Assembly (NCBI GenBank): GCA_946800325.1
Contig: OX326959.1
Span: 32,216,527-32,280,526 of the forward strand
Direction of reading: 5' to 3'
Length of the DNA stretch: 64,000 nucleotides
DNA from: Luzula sylvatica
Lineage: Eukaryota > Streptophyta > Magnoliopsida > Poales > Juncaceae
Shown: positions 13,301 through 28,300 of the stretch, one piece after another
How the letters are laid out: each line of letters begins with the position of its first letter
How positions within the stretch are numbered: the stretch's first letter is position 1
Position numbers and translations under genes: made by a program
Notes under the pieces: model-generated
What the model saw: only the letters and a program-made list of their open reading frames with translations
What the model was told of the DNA's origin: nothing
The model's database searches: none

Positions 13301-16300
13301 TTTTCACCAAATTTCACAAACACTAAGTAAGTTTGTTTTTCGATTCAAAACAAGATTTTAACGCTTTGAGGAGTTCAAATAACGTGTTTTGAGATCATTT
13401 GTATCCTATCTTTTACTACATAACTTTTCACCAAATTCCACAAACACTAAGAAAGTTGTTTTTCGATTCAAAAACAAGATTTTAACGCTTTGTGGAGTTC
13501 AAATAACGTGTTTTGAGATCATTTGTATCGTATCTTTTACTACATAAATTTTCACCAAATTTCACAAACACTAAGAAAGTTTATTTTTCGATTCAAAACA
13601 AGATTTTAACGCTTTGTGGAGTTCAAATAACGTGTTTTGAGTTCATTTGTATCGTATCTTTTACTACATAACTTTTCACCAAATTTCACAAACACTGAGT
13701 AAGTTTGTTTTTCGATTCAAAACAAGATTTTAACGCTTTGAGAAGTTCAAATAACGTGTTTTGAGATCATTTGTATCGTATCTTTTACTACATAACTTTT
13801 CACCAAATTTCACAAACACTAAGAAAGTTTGTTTTTCGATTCAAAACAAGATTTTAACGCTTTGAGGAGTTCAAATAACGTGTTTTGAGATCATTTGTAT
13901 CTTATCTTTTACTACATAACTCTTCACCAAATTTCACAAACACTAAGAATGTTTGTTTTTCGATTCAAAACAAGATTTTAACGCTTTGAGGAGTTCAAAT
14001 AACGTGTTTTGAGATCATTTGTATCGTATATTTTACTACATAACTTTTCACCAAATTTCACAAACACTAAGAAAGTTTGTTTTTCGATTCAAAACAAGAT
14101 TTTAACGCTTTGAGGAGTTCAAGTTCAAATAACGTGTTTTGAGATCATTTGTATCGTATCTTTTACTACATAACTCTTCACCAAATTTCACAAACACTAA
14201 GAAAGTATGTTTTTTGATTCAAAACAAAATTTTAACGCTTTGTGGAGTTCAAATAACGTGTTTTGAGATCATTTGTATGGTATATTTTACTACATAACTT
14301 TTCACCAAATTTCACAAACACTAAGAAAGTTTGTTTTTCGATTCAAAACAAGATTTTAACGCTTTGAGGAGTTCAAATAACGTGTTTTGAGATCATTTGT
14401 ATCGTATCTTTCACTACATAACTTTTCACCAAATTTCACAAACACTAAGAATGTTTGTTTTTCGATTCAAAACAAGATTTTAACGCTTTGTGGAGTTCAA
14501 ATAACGTGTTTTGAGATCATTTGTATCGTATCTTTAACTACATAACTTTTCACCAAATTTCACAAACACTAAGAAAGTTTGTTTTTCGAATCAAAACAAG
14601 ATTTTAACACTTTGAGGAGTTCAAATAACGTGTTTTGAGATCATTTCTATCGTATCTTTTAATACATAACTTTTCACCAAATTTCACAAACACTAAGAAA
14701 GTTTGTTTTTCGATTCAAAACAAGATTTTAACGCTTTGTGGAGTTCAAATAACGTGTTTTGAGTTCATTTGTATCGTATCTTTTACTACATAACTTTTCA
14801 CCAAATTTCACAAACACTAAGTAAGTTTGTTTTTCGATTCAAAACAAGATTTTAACGCTTTGAGGAGTTCAAATAACGTGTTTTGAGATCATTTGTATCC
14901 TATCTTTTACTACATAACTTTTCACCAAATTCCACAAACACTAAGAAAGTTTGTTTTTCGATTCAAAAACAAGATTTTAACGCTTTGTGGAGTTCAAATA
15001 ACGTGTTTTGAGATCATTTGTATCGTATCTTTTACTACATAACTTTTCACCAAATTTCACAAACACTAAGAAAGTTTGTTTTTCGATTCAAAACAAGATT
15101 TTAACGCTTTGTGGAGTTCAAATAACGTGTTTTGAGTTCATTTGTATCGTATCTTTTACTACATAACTTTTCACCAAATTTCACAAACACTAAGTAAGTT
15201 TGTTTTTCGATTCAAAACAAGATTTTAACGCTCTGAGGAGTTCAAATAACGTGTTTTGAGATCATTTGTATCGTATCTTTTACAACATAACTTTTCACCA
15301 AATTTCACAAACACTAAGAAAGTTTGTTTTTCGATTCAAAACAAGATTTTAACGCTTTGAGGAGTTCAAATAACGTGTTTTGAGATCATTTGTATCGTAT
15401 CTTTTACTACATAACTTTTCACCAAATTTCACAAACACTAAGAAAGTTTGTTTTCCGATTCAAAACAAGATTTTAACGCTTTGTGGAGTTCAAATAACGT
15501 GTTTTGAGTTCATTTGTATCGTATCTTTTACTACATAACTTTTCACCAAATTTCACAAACACTAAGTAAGTTTGTTTTTCGATTCAAAATAAGATTTTAA
15601 CGCTTTGTGGAGTTCAAATAACGTGTTTTGAGATCATTTGTATCGTATCTTTTACTACATAACTTTTCACCAAATTACACAAACACTAAGAAAGTTTGTT
15701 TTTCGATTCAAAACAAGATTTTAACACTTTGAGGAGTTCAAATAACGTGTTTTGAGATCATTTGTATCGTATCTTTTACTACATAACTTTTCACCAAATT
15801 TCACAAACACTAAGAAAGTTTGTTTTTCGATTCAAAACAAGATTTTAACGCTTTGTGGAGTTCAAATAACGTGTTTTGAGATCATTTGTATCGTATCTTT
15901 AACTACATAACTTTTCACCAAATTTCACAAACACTAAGAAAGTTTGTTTTTCGATTCAAAACAAGATTTTATCACTTTGAGGAGTTCAAATAACGTGTTT
16001 TGAGATCATTTGTATCGTATCTTTTACTACATAACTTTTCACCAAATTTCACAAACACTAAGAAAGTTTGTTTTTCGATTCAAAACAAGATTTTAACGCT
16101 TTGTGGATTTCAAATAACGTGTTTTGAGTTCATTTGTATCGTATCTTTTACTACATAACTTTTCACCAAATTTCATAAACACTAAGTAAGTTTGTTTTTC
16201 GATTCATAACAAGATTTTAACGCTTTGAGGAGTTCAAATAACGTGTTTTGAGATCATTTGTATCGTATCTTTTACTACATAACTTTTCACCAAATTTCAC

Positions 16301-19300
16301 AAACACTAAGAATGTTTGTTTTTCGATTCAAAACAAGATTTTAACGCTTTGAGGAGTTCAAATAACGTGTTTTGAGATCATTTGTATCCTATCTTTTACT
16401 ACATAACTTTTCACCAAATTCCACAAACACTAAGAAAGTTGTTTTTCGATTCAAAAACAAGATTTTAACGCTTTGTGGAGTTCAAATAACGTGTTTTGAG
16501 ATCATTTGTATCGTATCTTTTACTACATAAATTTTCACCAAATTTCACAAACACTAAGAAAGTTTATTTTTCGATTCAAAACAAGATTTTAACGCTTTGT
16601 GGAGTTCAAATAACGTGTTTTGAGTTCATTTGTATCGTATCTTTTACTACATAACTTTTCACCAAATTTCACAAACACTGAGTAAGTTTGTTTTTCGATT
16701 CAAAACAAGATTTTAACGCTTTGAGAAGTTCAAATAACGTGTTTTGAGATCATTTGTATCGTATCTTTTACTACATAACTTTTCACCAAATTTCACAAAC
16801 ACTAAGAAAGTTTGTTTTTCGATTCAAAACAAGATTTTAACGCTTTGTGGAGTTCAAATAACGCGTTTTTAGATCATTTGTATCGTATCTTTTACTACAT
16901 AACTTTTCACCGAATTTCACAAACACTAAGAAAGTTTGTTTTTCGATTCAAAACAAGATTTTAACGCTTTGAGGAGTTCAAATAACGTGTTTTGAGATCA
17001 TTTGTATCGTATCTTTTACAACATAACTCTTCACCAAATTTCACAAACACTAAGAAAGTTTGTTTTTCAATTCAAAACAAGATTTTAACGCTTTGAGGAG
17101 TTCAAGTTCAAATAACGTGTTTTGAGATCATTTGTATCGTATCTTTTACTACATAACTCTTCACCAAATTTCACAAATACTAAGAAAGTATGTTTTTTGA
17201 TTCAAAACAAAATTTTAACGCTTTGTGGAGTTCAAATAACGTGTTTTGAGATCATTTGTATGGTATATTTTACTACATAACTTTTCACCAAATTTCACAA
17301 ACACTAAGAAAGTTTGTTTTTCGATTCAAAACAAGATTTTAACGCTTTGAGGAGTTCAAATAACGTGTTTTGAGATCATTTGTATCGTATCTTTCACTAC
17401 ATAACTTTTCACCAAATTTCATAAACACTAAGAATGTTTGTTTTTCGATTCAAAACAAGATTTTAATGCTTTGTGGAGTTCAAATAACGTGTTTTGAGAT
17501 CATTTGTATCGTATCTTTAACTACATAACTTTTCACCAAATTTCACAAACACTAAGAAAGTTTGTTTTTCGAATCAAAACAAGATTTTAACACTTTGAGG
17601 AGTTCAAATAACGTGTTTTGAGATCATTTCTATCGTATCTTTTAATACATAACTTTTCACCAAATTTCACAAACACTAAGAAAGTTTGTTTTTCGATTCA
17701 AAACAAGATTTTAACGCTTTGTGGAGTTCAAATAACGTGTTTTGAGTTCATTTGTATCGTATCTTTTACTACATAACTTTTCACCAAATTTCACAAACAC
17801 TAAGTAAGTTTGTTTTTCGATTCAAAACAAGATTTTAACGCTTTGAGGAGTTCAAATAACGTGTTTTGAGATCATTTGTATCCTATCTTTTACTACATAA
17901 CTTTTCACCAAATTCCACAAACACTAAGAAAGTTTGTTTTTCGATTCAAAAACAAGATTTTAACGCTTTGTGGAGTTCAAATAACGTGTTTTGAGATCAT
18001 TTGTATCGTATCTTTTACTACATAACTTTTCACCAAATTTCACAAACACTAAGAAAGTTTGTTTTTCGATTCAAAACAAGATTTTAACGCTTTGTGGAGT
18101 TCAAATAACGTGTTTTGAGTTCATTTGTATCGTATCTTTTACTACATAACTTTTCACCAAATTTCACAAACACTAAGTAAGTTTGTTTTTCGATTCAAAA
18201 CAAGATTTTAACGCTCTGAGGAGTTCAAATAACGTGTTTTGAGATCATTTGTATCGTATCTTTTACAACATAACTTTTCACCAAATTTCACAAACACTAA
18301 GAAAGTTTGTTTTTCGATTCAAAACAAGATTTTAACGCTTTGAGGAGTTCAAATAACGTGTTTTGAGATCATTTGTATCGTATCTTTTACTACATAACTT
18401 TTCACCAAATTTCACAAACACTAAGAAAGTTTGTTTTCCGATTCAAAACAAGATTTTAACGCTTTGTGGAGTTCAAATAACGTGTTTTGAGTTCATTTGT
18501 ATCGTATCTTTTACTACATAACTTTTCACCAAATTTCACAAACACTAAGTAAGTTTGTTTTTCGATTCAAAATAAGATTTTAACGCTTTGTGGAGTTCAA
18601 ATAACGTGTTTTGAGATCATTTGTATCGTATCTTTTACTACATAACTTTTCACCAAATTACACAAACACTAAGAAAGTTTGTTTTTCGATTCAAAACAAG
18701 ATTTTAACACTTTGAGGAGTTCAAATAACGTGTTTTGAGATCATTTGTATCGTATCTTTTACTACATAACTTTTCACCAAATTTCACAAACACTAAGAAA
18801 GTTTGTTTTTCGATTCAAAACAAGATTTTAACGCTTTGTGGAGTTCAAATAACGTGTTTTGAGATCATTTGTATCGTATCTTTAACTACATAACTTTTCA
18901 CCAAATTTCACAAACACTAAGAAAGTTTGTTTTTCGATTCAAAACAAGATTTTATCACTTTGAGGAGTTCAAATAACGTGTTTTGAGATCATTTGTATCG
19001 TATCTTTTACTACATAACTTTTCACCAAATTTCACAAACACTAAGAAAGTTTGTTTTTCGATTCAAAACAAGATTTTAACGCTTTGTGGAGTTCAAATAA
19101 CGTGTTTTGAGTTCATTTGTATGGTATCTTTTACTACATAACTTTTCACCAAATTTCATAAACACTAAGTAAGTTTGTTTTTCGATTCATAACAAGATTT
19201 TAACGCTTTGAGGAGTTCAAATAACGTGTTTTGAGATCATTTGTATCGTATCTTTTACTACATAACTTTTCACCAAATTTCACAAACACTAAGAATGTTT

Positions 19301-22300
19301 GTTTTTCGATTCAAAACAAGATTTTAACGCTTTGAGGAGTTCAAATAACGTGTTTTGAGATCATTTGTATCGTATCTTTTACTACATAACTCTTCACCAA
19401 ATTTCACAAACACTAAGAATGTTTGTTTTTCGATTCAAAACAAGATTTTAACGCTTTGAGGAGTTCAAGTTCAAATAACGTGTTTTGAGATCATTTGTAT
19501 CGTATCTTTTACTACATAACTTTTCACCAAATTTCACAAACACTAAGTAAGTTTGTTTTTCGATTCAAAACAAGATTTTAACGCTTTGAGGAGTTCAAGT
19601 TCAAATAACGTGTTTTGAGATCATTTGTATCGTATCTTTTACTACATAACTCTTCACCAAATTTCACAAACACTAAGAAAGTATGTTTTTTGATTCAAAA
19701 CAAAATTTTAACGCTCTGTGGAGTTCAAATAACGTGTTTTGAGATCATTTGTATGGTATATTTTACTACATAACTTTTCACCAAATTTCACAAACACTAA
19801 GAAAGTTTGTTTTTCGATTCAAAACAAGATTTTAACGCTTTGAGGAGTTCAAATAACGTGTTTTGAGATCATTTGTATCGTATCTTTCACTACATAACTT
19901 TTCACCAAATTTCACAAACACTAAGAATGTTTGTTTTTCGATTCAAAACAAGATTTTAACGCTTTGTGGAGTTCAAATAACGTGTTTTGAGATCATTTGT
20001 ATCGTATCTTTAACTACATAACTTTTCACCAAATTTCACAAACACTAAGAAAGTTTGTTTTTCGAATCAAAACAAGATTTTAACACTTTGAGGAGTTCAA
20101 ATAACGTGTTTTGAGATCATTTCTATCGTATCTTTTAATACATAACTTTTCACCAAATTTCACAAACACTAAGAAAGTTTGTTTTTCGATTCAAAACAAG
20201 ATTTTAACGCTTTGTGGAGTTCAAATAACGTGTTTTGAGTTCATTTGTATCGTATCTTTTACTACATAACTTTTCACCAAATTTCACAAACACTAAGTAA
20301 GTTTGTTTTTCGATTCAAAACAAGATTTTAACGCTTTGAGGAGTTCAAATAACGTGTTTTGAGATCATTTGTATCCTATCTTTTACTACATAACTTTTCA
20401 CCAAATTCCACAAACACTAAGAAAGTTTGTTTTTCGATTCAAAAACAAGATTTTAACGCTTTGTGGAGTTCAAATAACGTGTTTTGAGATCATTTGTATC
20501 GTATCTTTTACTACATAACTTTTCACCAAATTTCACAAACACTAAGAAAGTTTGTTTTTCGATTCAAAACAAGATTTTAACGCTTTGTGGAGTTCAAATA
20601 ACGTGTTTTGAGTTCATTTGTATCGTATCTTTTACTACATAACTTTTCACCAAATTTCACAAACACTAAGTAAGTTTGTTTTTCGATTCAAAACAAGATT
20701 TTAACGCTCTGAGGAGTTCAAATAACGTGTTTTGAGATCATTTGTATCGTATCTTTTACAACATAACTTTTCACCAAATTTCACAAACACTAAGAAAGTT
20801 TGTTTTTCGATTCAAAACAAGATTTTAACGCTTTGAGGAGTTCAAATAACGTGTTTTGAGATCATTTGTATCGTATCTTTTACTACATAACTTTTCACCA
20901 AATTTCACAAACACTAAGAAAGTTTGTTTTCCGATTCAAAACAACATTTTAACGCTTTGTGGAGTTCAAATAACGTGTTTTGAGTTCATTTGTATCGTAT
21001 CTTTTACTACATAACTTTTCACCAAATTTCACAAACACTAAGTAAGTTTGTTTTTCGATTCAAAATAAGATTTTAACGCTTTGTGGAGTTCAAATAACGT
21101 GTTTTGAGATCATTTGTATCGTATCTTTTACTACATAACTTTTCACCAAATTACACAAACACTAAGAAAGTTTGTTTTTCGATTCAAAACAAGATTTTAA
21201 CACTTTGAGGAGTTCAAATAACGTGTTTTGAGATCATTTGTATCGTATCTTTTACTACATAACTTTTCACCAAATTTCACAAACACTAAGAAAGTTTGTT
21301 TTTCGATTCAAAACAAGATTTTAACGCTTTGTGGAGTTCAAATAACGTGTTTTGAGATCATTTGTATCGTATCTTTAACTACATAACTTTTCACCAAATT
21401 TCACAAACACTAAGAAAGTTTGTTTTTCGATTCAAAACAAGATTTTATCACTTTGAGGAGTTCAAATAACGTGTTTTGAGATCATTTGTATCGTATCTTT
21501 TACTACATAACTTTTCACCAAATTTCACAAACACTAAGAAAGTTTGTTTTTCGATTCAAAACAAGATTTTAACGCTTTGTGGATTTCAAATAACGTGTTT
21601 TGAGTTCATTTGTATCGTATCTTTTACTACATAACTTTTCACCAAATTTCATAAACACTAAGTAAGTTTGTTTTTCGATTCATAACAAGATTTTAACGCT
21701 TTGAGGAGTTCAAATAACGTGTTTTGAGATCATTTGTATCGTATCTTTTACTACATAACTTTTCACCAAATTTCACAAACACTAAGAATGTTTGTTTTTC
21801 GATTCAAAACAAGATTTTAACGCTTTGAGGAGTTCAAATAACGTGTTTTGAGATCATTTGTATCCTATCTTTTACTACATAACTTTTCACCAAATTCCAC
21901 AAACACTAAGAAAGTTGTTTTTCGATTCAAAAACAAGATTTTAACGCTTTGTGGAGTTCAAATAACGTGTTTTGAGATCATTTGTATCGTATCTTTTACT
22001 ACATAAATTTTCACCAAATTTCACAAACACTAAGAAAGTTTATTTTTCGATTCAAAACAAGATTTTAACGCTTTGTGGAGTTCAAATAACGTGTTTTGAG
22101 TTCATTTGTATCGTATCTTTTACTACATAACTTTTCACCAAATTTCACAAACACTGAGTAAGTTTGTTTTTCGATTCAAAACAAGATTTTAACGCTTTGA
22201 GAAGTTCAAATAACGTGTTTTGAGATCATTTGTATCGTATCTTTTACTACATAACTTTTCACCAAATTTCACAAACACTAAGAAAGTTTGTTTTTCGATT

Positions 22301-25300
22301 CAAAACAAGATTTTAACGCTTTGTGGAGTTCAAATAACGCGTTTTTAGATCATTTGTATCGTATCATTTACTACATAACTTTTCACCGAATTTCACAAAC
22401 ACTAAGAAAGTTTGTTTTTCGATTCAAAACAAGATTTTAACGCTTTGAGGAGTTCAAATAACGTGTTTTGAGATCATTTGTATCGTATCTTTTACAACAT
22501 AACTCTTCACCAAATTTCACAAACACTAAGAAAGTTTGTTTTTCAATTCAAAACAAGATTTTAACGCTTTGAGGAGTTCAAGTTCAAATAACGTGTTTTG
22601 AGATCATTTGTATCGTATCTTTTACTACATAACTCTTCACCAAATTTCACAAATACTAAGAAAGTATGTTTTTTGATTCAAAACAAAATTTTAACGCTTT
22701 GTGGAGTTCAAATAACGTGTTTTGAGATCATTTGTATGGTATATTTTACTACATAACTTTTCACCAAATTTCACAAACACTAAGAAAGTTTGTTTTTCGA
22801 TTCAAAACAAGATTTTAACGCTTTGAGGAGTTCAAATAACGTGTTTTGAGATCATTTGTATCGTATCTTTCACTACATAACTTTTCACCAAATTTCACAA
22901 ACACTAAGAATGTTTGTTTTTCGATTCAAAACAAGATTTTAATGCTTTGTGGAGTTCAAATAACGTGTTTTGAGATCATTTGTATCGTATCTTTAACTAC
23001 ATAACTTTTCACCAAATTTCACAAACACTAAGAAAGTTTGTTTTTCGAATCAAAACAAGATTTTAACACTTTGAGGAGTTCAAATAACGTGTTTTGAGAT
23101 CATTTCTATCGTATCTTTTAATACATAACTTTTCACCAAATTTCACAAACACTAAGAAAGTTTGTTTTTCGATTCAAAACAAGATTTTAACGCTTTGTGG
23201 AGTTCAAATAACGTGTTTTGAGTTCATTTGTATCGTATCTTTTACTACATAACTTTTCACCAAATTTCACAAACACTAAGTAAGTTTGTTTTTCGATTCA
23301 AAACAAGATTTTAACGCTTTGAGGAGTTCAAATAACGTGTTTTGAGATCATTTGTATCCTATCTTTTACTACATAACTTTTCACCAAATTCCACAAACAC
23401 TAAGAAAGTTTGTTTTTCGATTCAAAAACAAGATTTTAACGCTTTGTGGAGTTCAAATAACGTGTTTTGAGATCATTTGTATCGTATCTTTTACTACATA
23501 ACTTTTCACCAAATTTCACAAACACTAAGAAAGTTTGTTTTTCGATTCAAAACAAGATTTTAACGCTTTGTGGAGTTCAAATAACGTGTTTTGAGTTCAT
23601 TTGTATCGTATCTTTTACTACATAACTTTTCACCAAATTTCACAAACACTAAGAAAGTTTGTTTTTCGATTCAAAACAAGATTTTAACGCTTTGAGGAGT
23701 TCAAATAACGTGTTTTGAGATCATTTGTATCGTATCTTTTACTACATAACTTTTCACCAAATTTCACAAACACTAAGAAAGTTTGTTTTCCGATTCAAAA
23801 CAAGATTTTAACGCTTTGTGGAGTTCAAATAACGTGTTTTGAGTTCATTTGTATCGTATCTTTTACTACATAACTTTTCACCAAATTTCACAAACACTAA
23901 GTAAGTTTGTTTTTCGATTCAAAATAAGATTTTAACGCTTTGTGGAGTTCAAATAACGTGTTTTGAGATCATTTGTATCGTATCTTTTACTACATAACTT
24001 TTCACCAAATTACACAAACACTAAGAAAGTTTGTTTTTCGATTCAAAACAAGATTTTAACACTTTGAGGAGTTCAAATAACGTGTTTTGAGATCATTTGT
24101 ATCGTATCTTTTACTACATAACTTTTCACCAAATTTCACAAACACTAAGAAAGTTTGTTTTTCGATTCAAAACAAGATTTTAACGCTTTGTGGAGTTCAA
24201 ATAACGTGTTTTGAGATCATTTGTATCGTATCTTTAACTACATAACTTTTCACCAAATTTCACAAACACTAAGAAAGTTTGTTTTTCGATTCAAAACAAG
24301 ATTTTATCACTTTGAGGAGTTCAAATAACGTGTTTTGAGATCATTTGTATCGTATCTTTTACTACATAACTTTTCACCAAATTTCACAAACACTAAGAAA
24401 GTTTGTTTTTCGATTCAAAACAAGATTTTAACGCTTTGTGGAGTTCAAATAACGTGTTTTGAGTTCATTTGTATCGTATCTTTTACTACATAACTTTTCA
24501 CCAAATTTCATAAACACTAAGTAAGTTTGTTTTTCGATTCATAACAAGATTTTAACGCTTTGAGGAGTTCAAATAACGTGTTTTGAGATCATTTGTATCG
24601 TATCTTTTACTACATAACTTTTCACCAAATTTCACAAACACTAAGAATGTTTGTTTTTCGATTCAAAACAAGATTTTAACGCTTTGAGGAGTTCAAATAA
24701 CGTGTTTTGAGATCATTTGTATCCTATCTTTTACTACATAACTTTTCACCAAATTCCACAAACACTAAGAAAGTTGTTTTTCGATTCAAAAACAAGATTT
24801 TAACGCTTTGTGGAGTTCAAATAACGTGTTTTGAGATCATTTGTATCGTATCTTTTACTACATAAATTTTCACCAAATTTCACAAACACTAAGAAAGTTT
24901 ATTTTTCGATTCAAAACAAGATTTTAACGCTTTGTGGAGTTCAAATAACGTGTTTTGAGTTCATTTGTATCGTATCTTTTACTACATAACTTTTCACCAA
25001 ATTTCACAAACACTGAGTAAGTTTGTTTTTCGATTCAAAACAAGATTTTAACGCTTTGAGAAGTTCAAATAACGTGTTTTGAGATCATTTGTATCGTATC
25101 TTTTACTACATAACTTTTCACCAAATTTCACAAACACTAAGAAAGTTTGTTTTTCGATTCAAAACAAGATTTTAACGCTTTGTGGAGTTCAAATAACGCG
25201 TTTTTAGATCATTTGTATCGTATCTTTTACTACATAACTTTTCACCGAATTTCACAAACACTAAGAAAGTTTGTTTTTCGATTCAAAACAAGATTTTAAC

Positions 25301-28300
25301 GCTTTGAGGAGTTCAAATAACGTGTTTTGAGATCATTTGTATCGTATCTTTTACAACATAACTCTTCACCAAATTTCACAAACACTAAGAAAGTTTGTTT
25401 TTCAATTCAAAACAAGATTTTAACGCTTTGAGGAGTTCAAGTTCAAATAACGTGTTTTGAGATCATTTGTATCGTATCTTTTACTACATAACTCTTCACC
25501 AAATTTCACAAATACTAAGAAAGTATGTTTTTTGATTCAAAACAAAATTTTAACGCTTTGTGGAGTTCAAATAACGTGTTTTGAGTTCATTTGTATCGTA
25601 TCTTTTACTACATAACTTTTCACCAAATTTCACAAACACTAAGTAAGTTTGTTTTTCGATTCAAAACAAGATTTTAACGCTTTGTGGAGTTCAAATAACG
25701 TGTTTTTAGATCATTTATATCGTATCTTTTAATACATAACTTTTCACCAAATTTCACAAACACAAAGAAAGTTTGTTTTTCGATTCAAAACAAGATTTTA
25801 ACACTTTGAGTAGTTCAAATAACGTGTTTTGAGATCATTTGTATCGTATCTTTTACTACATAACTTTTCACCAAATTTCACAAACACTAAGAAAGTTTGT
25901 TTTTCGATTCAAAACAAGATTTTAACGCTTTGTGGAGTTCAAATAACGTGTTTTGAGATCATTTGTATCGTATCTTTGACTACATAACTTTTCACCAAAT
26001 TTCACAAACACTAAGAAAGTTTGTTTCTCGATTCAAAACAAGATTTTAACACTTTGAGGAGTTCAAATAACGTGTTTTGAGATCATTTGTATCGTATCTT
26101 TTACTACATAACTTTTCACCAAATTTCACAAACACTAAGAAAGTTTGTTTTTCGATTCAAAACAAGATTTTAACGCTTTGTGGAGTTCAAATAACGTGTT
26201 TTGAGTTCATTTGTATCGTATCTTTTACTACATAACTTTTCACCAAATTTCACAAACACTAAGTAAGTTTGTTTTTCGATTCAAAACAAGATTTTAACGC
26301 TTTGAGGAGTTCAAATAACGTGTTTTGAGATCATTTGTATCCTATCTTTTACTACATAACTTTTCACCAAATTCCACAAACACTAAGAAAGTTTGTTTTT
26401 CGATTCAAAAACAAGATTTTAACGCTTTGTGGAGTTCAAATAACGTGTTTTGAGATCATTTGTATCGTATCTTTTACTACATAACTTTTCACCAAATTTC
26501 ACAAACACTAAGAAAGTTTGTTTTTCGATTCAAAACAAGATTTTAACGCTTTGTGGAGTTCAAATAACGTGTTTTGAGTTCATTTGTATCGTATCTTTTA
26601 CTACATAACTTTTCACCAAATTTCACAAACACTAAGTAAGTTTGTTTTTCGATTCAAAACAAGATTTTAACGCTCTGAGGAGTTCAAATAACGTGTTTTG
26701 AGATCATTTGTATCGTATCTTTTACAACATAACTTTTCACCCAATTTCACAAACACTAAGAAAGTTTGTTTTTCGATTCAAAACAAGATTTTAACGCTTT
26801 GAGGAGTTCAAATAACGTGTTTTGAGATCATTTGTATCGTATCTTTTACTACATAACTTTTCACCAAATTTCACAAACACTAAGAAAGTTTGTTTTCCGA
26901 TTCAAAACAAGATTTTAACGCTTTGTGGAGTTCAAATAACGTGTTTTGAGTTCATTTGTATCGTATCTTTTACTACATAACTTTTCACCAAATTTCACAA
27001 ACACTAAGTAAGTTTGTTTTTCGATTCAAAAGAAGATTTTAACGCTTTGTGGAGTTCAAATAACGTGTTTTGAGATCATTTGTATCGTATCTTTTACTAC
27101 ATAACTTTTCACCAAATTACACAAACACTAAGAAAGTTTGTTTTTCGATTCAAAACAAGATTTTAACACTTTGAGGAGTTCAAATAACGTGTTTTGAGAT
27201 CATTTGTATCGTATCTTTTACTACATAACTTTTCACCAAATTTCACAAACACTAAGAAAGTTTGTTTTTCGATTCAAAACAAGATTTTATCGCTTTGTGG
27301 AGTTCAAATAACGTGTTTTGAGATCATTTGTATCGTATCTTTAACTACATAACTTTTCACCAAATTTCACAAACACTAAGAAAGTTTGTTTTTCGATTCA
27401 AAACAAGATTTTAACACTTTGAGGAGTTCAAATAACGTGTTTTGAGATCATTTGTATCGTATCTTTTACTACATAACTTTTCACCAAATTTCACAAACAC
27501 TAAGAAAGTTTGTTTTTCGATTCAAAACAAGATTTTAACGCTTTGTGGAGTTCAAATAACGTGTTTTGAGTTCATTTGTATCGTATCTTTTACTACATAA
27601 CTTTTCACCAAATTTCATAAACACTAAGTAAGTTTGTTTTTCGATTCATAACAAGATTTTAACGCTTTGAGGAGTTCAAATAACGTGTTTTGAGATCATT
27701 TGTATCGTATCTTTTACTACATAACTTTTCACCAAATTTCACAAACACTAAGAATGTTTGTTTTTCGATTCAAAACAAGATTTTAACGCTTTGAGGAGTT
27801 CAAATAACGTGTTTTGAGATCATTTGTATCGTATCTTTTACTACATAACTTTTCACCAAATTTCACAAACACTAAGAATGTTTGTTTTTCGATTCAAAAC
27901 AAGATTTTAACGATTTGTGGAGTTCCAATAACGTGTTTTGAGATCATTTGTATCTTATCTTTAACTACATAACTTTTCACCAAATTTCACAAACACTAAG
28001 AAAGTTTGTTTTTCGATTCAAAAAAAGATTTTAACACTTTGAGGAGTTCAAATAACGTGTTTTGAGATCATTTGTATCGTATCTTTTACTACATAACTTT
28101 TGACCAAATTTCACAAACACTAAGAAAGTTTGTTTTTTGATTCAAAACAAGATTTTAACACTTTGTGGAGTTCAAATAAAGTGTTTTGAGTTCATTTGTA
28201 TCGTATCTTTTACTACATAAATTTTCACCAAATTTCACAAACACTAAGTAAGTTTGTTTTTCGATTCAAAACAAGATTTTAACGCTTTGAGGAGTTCAAA

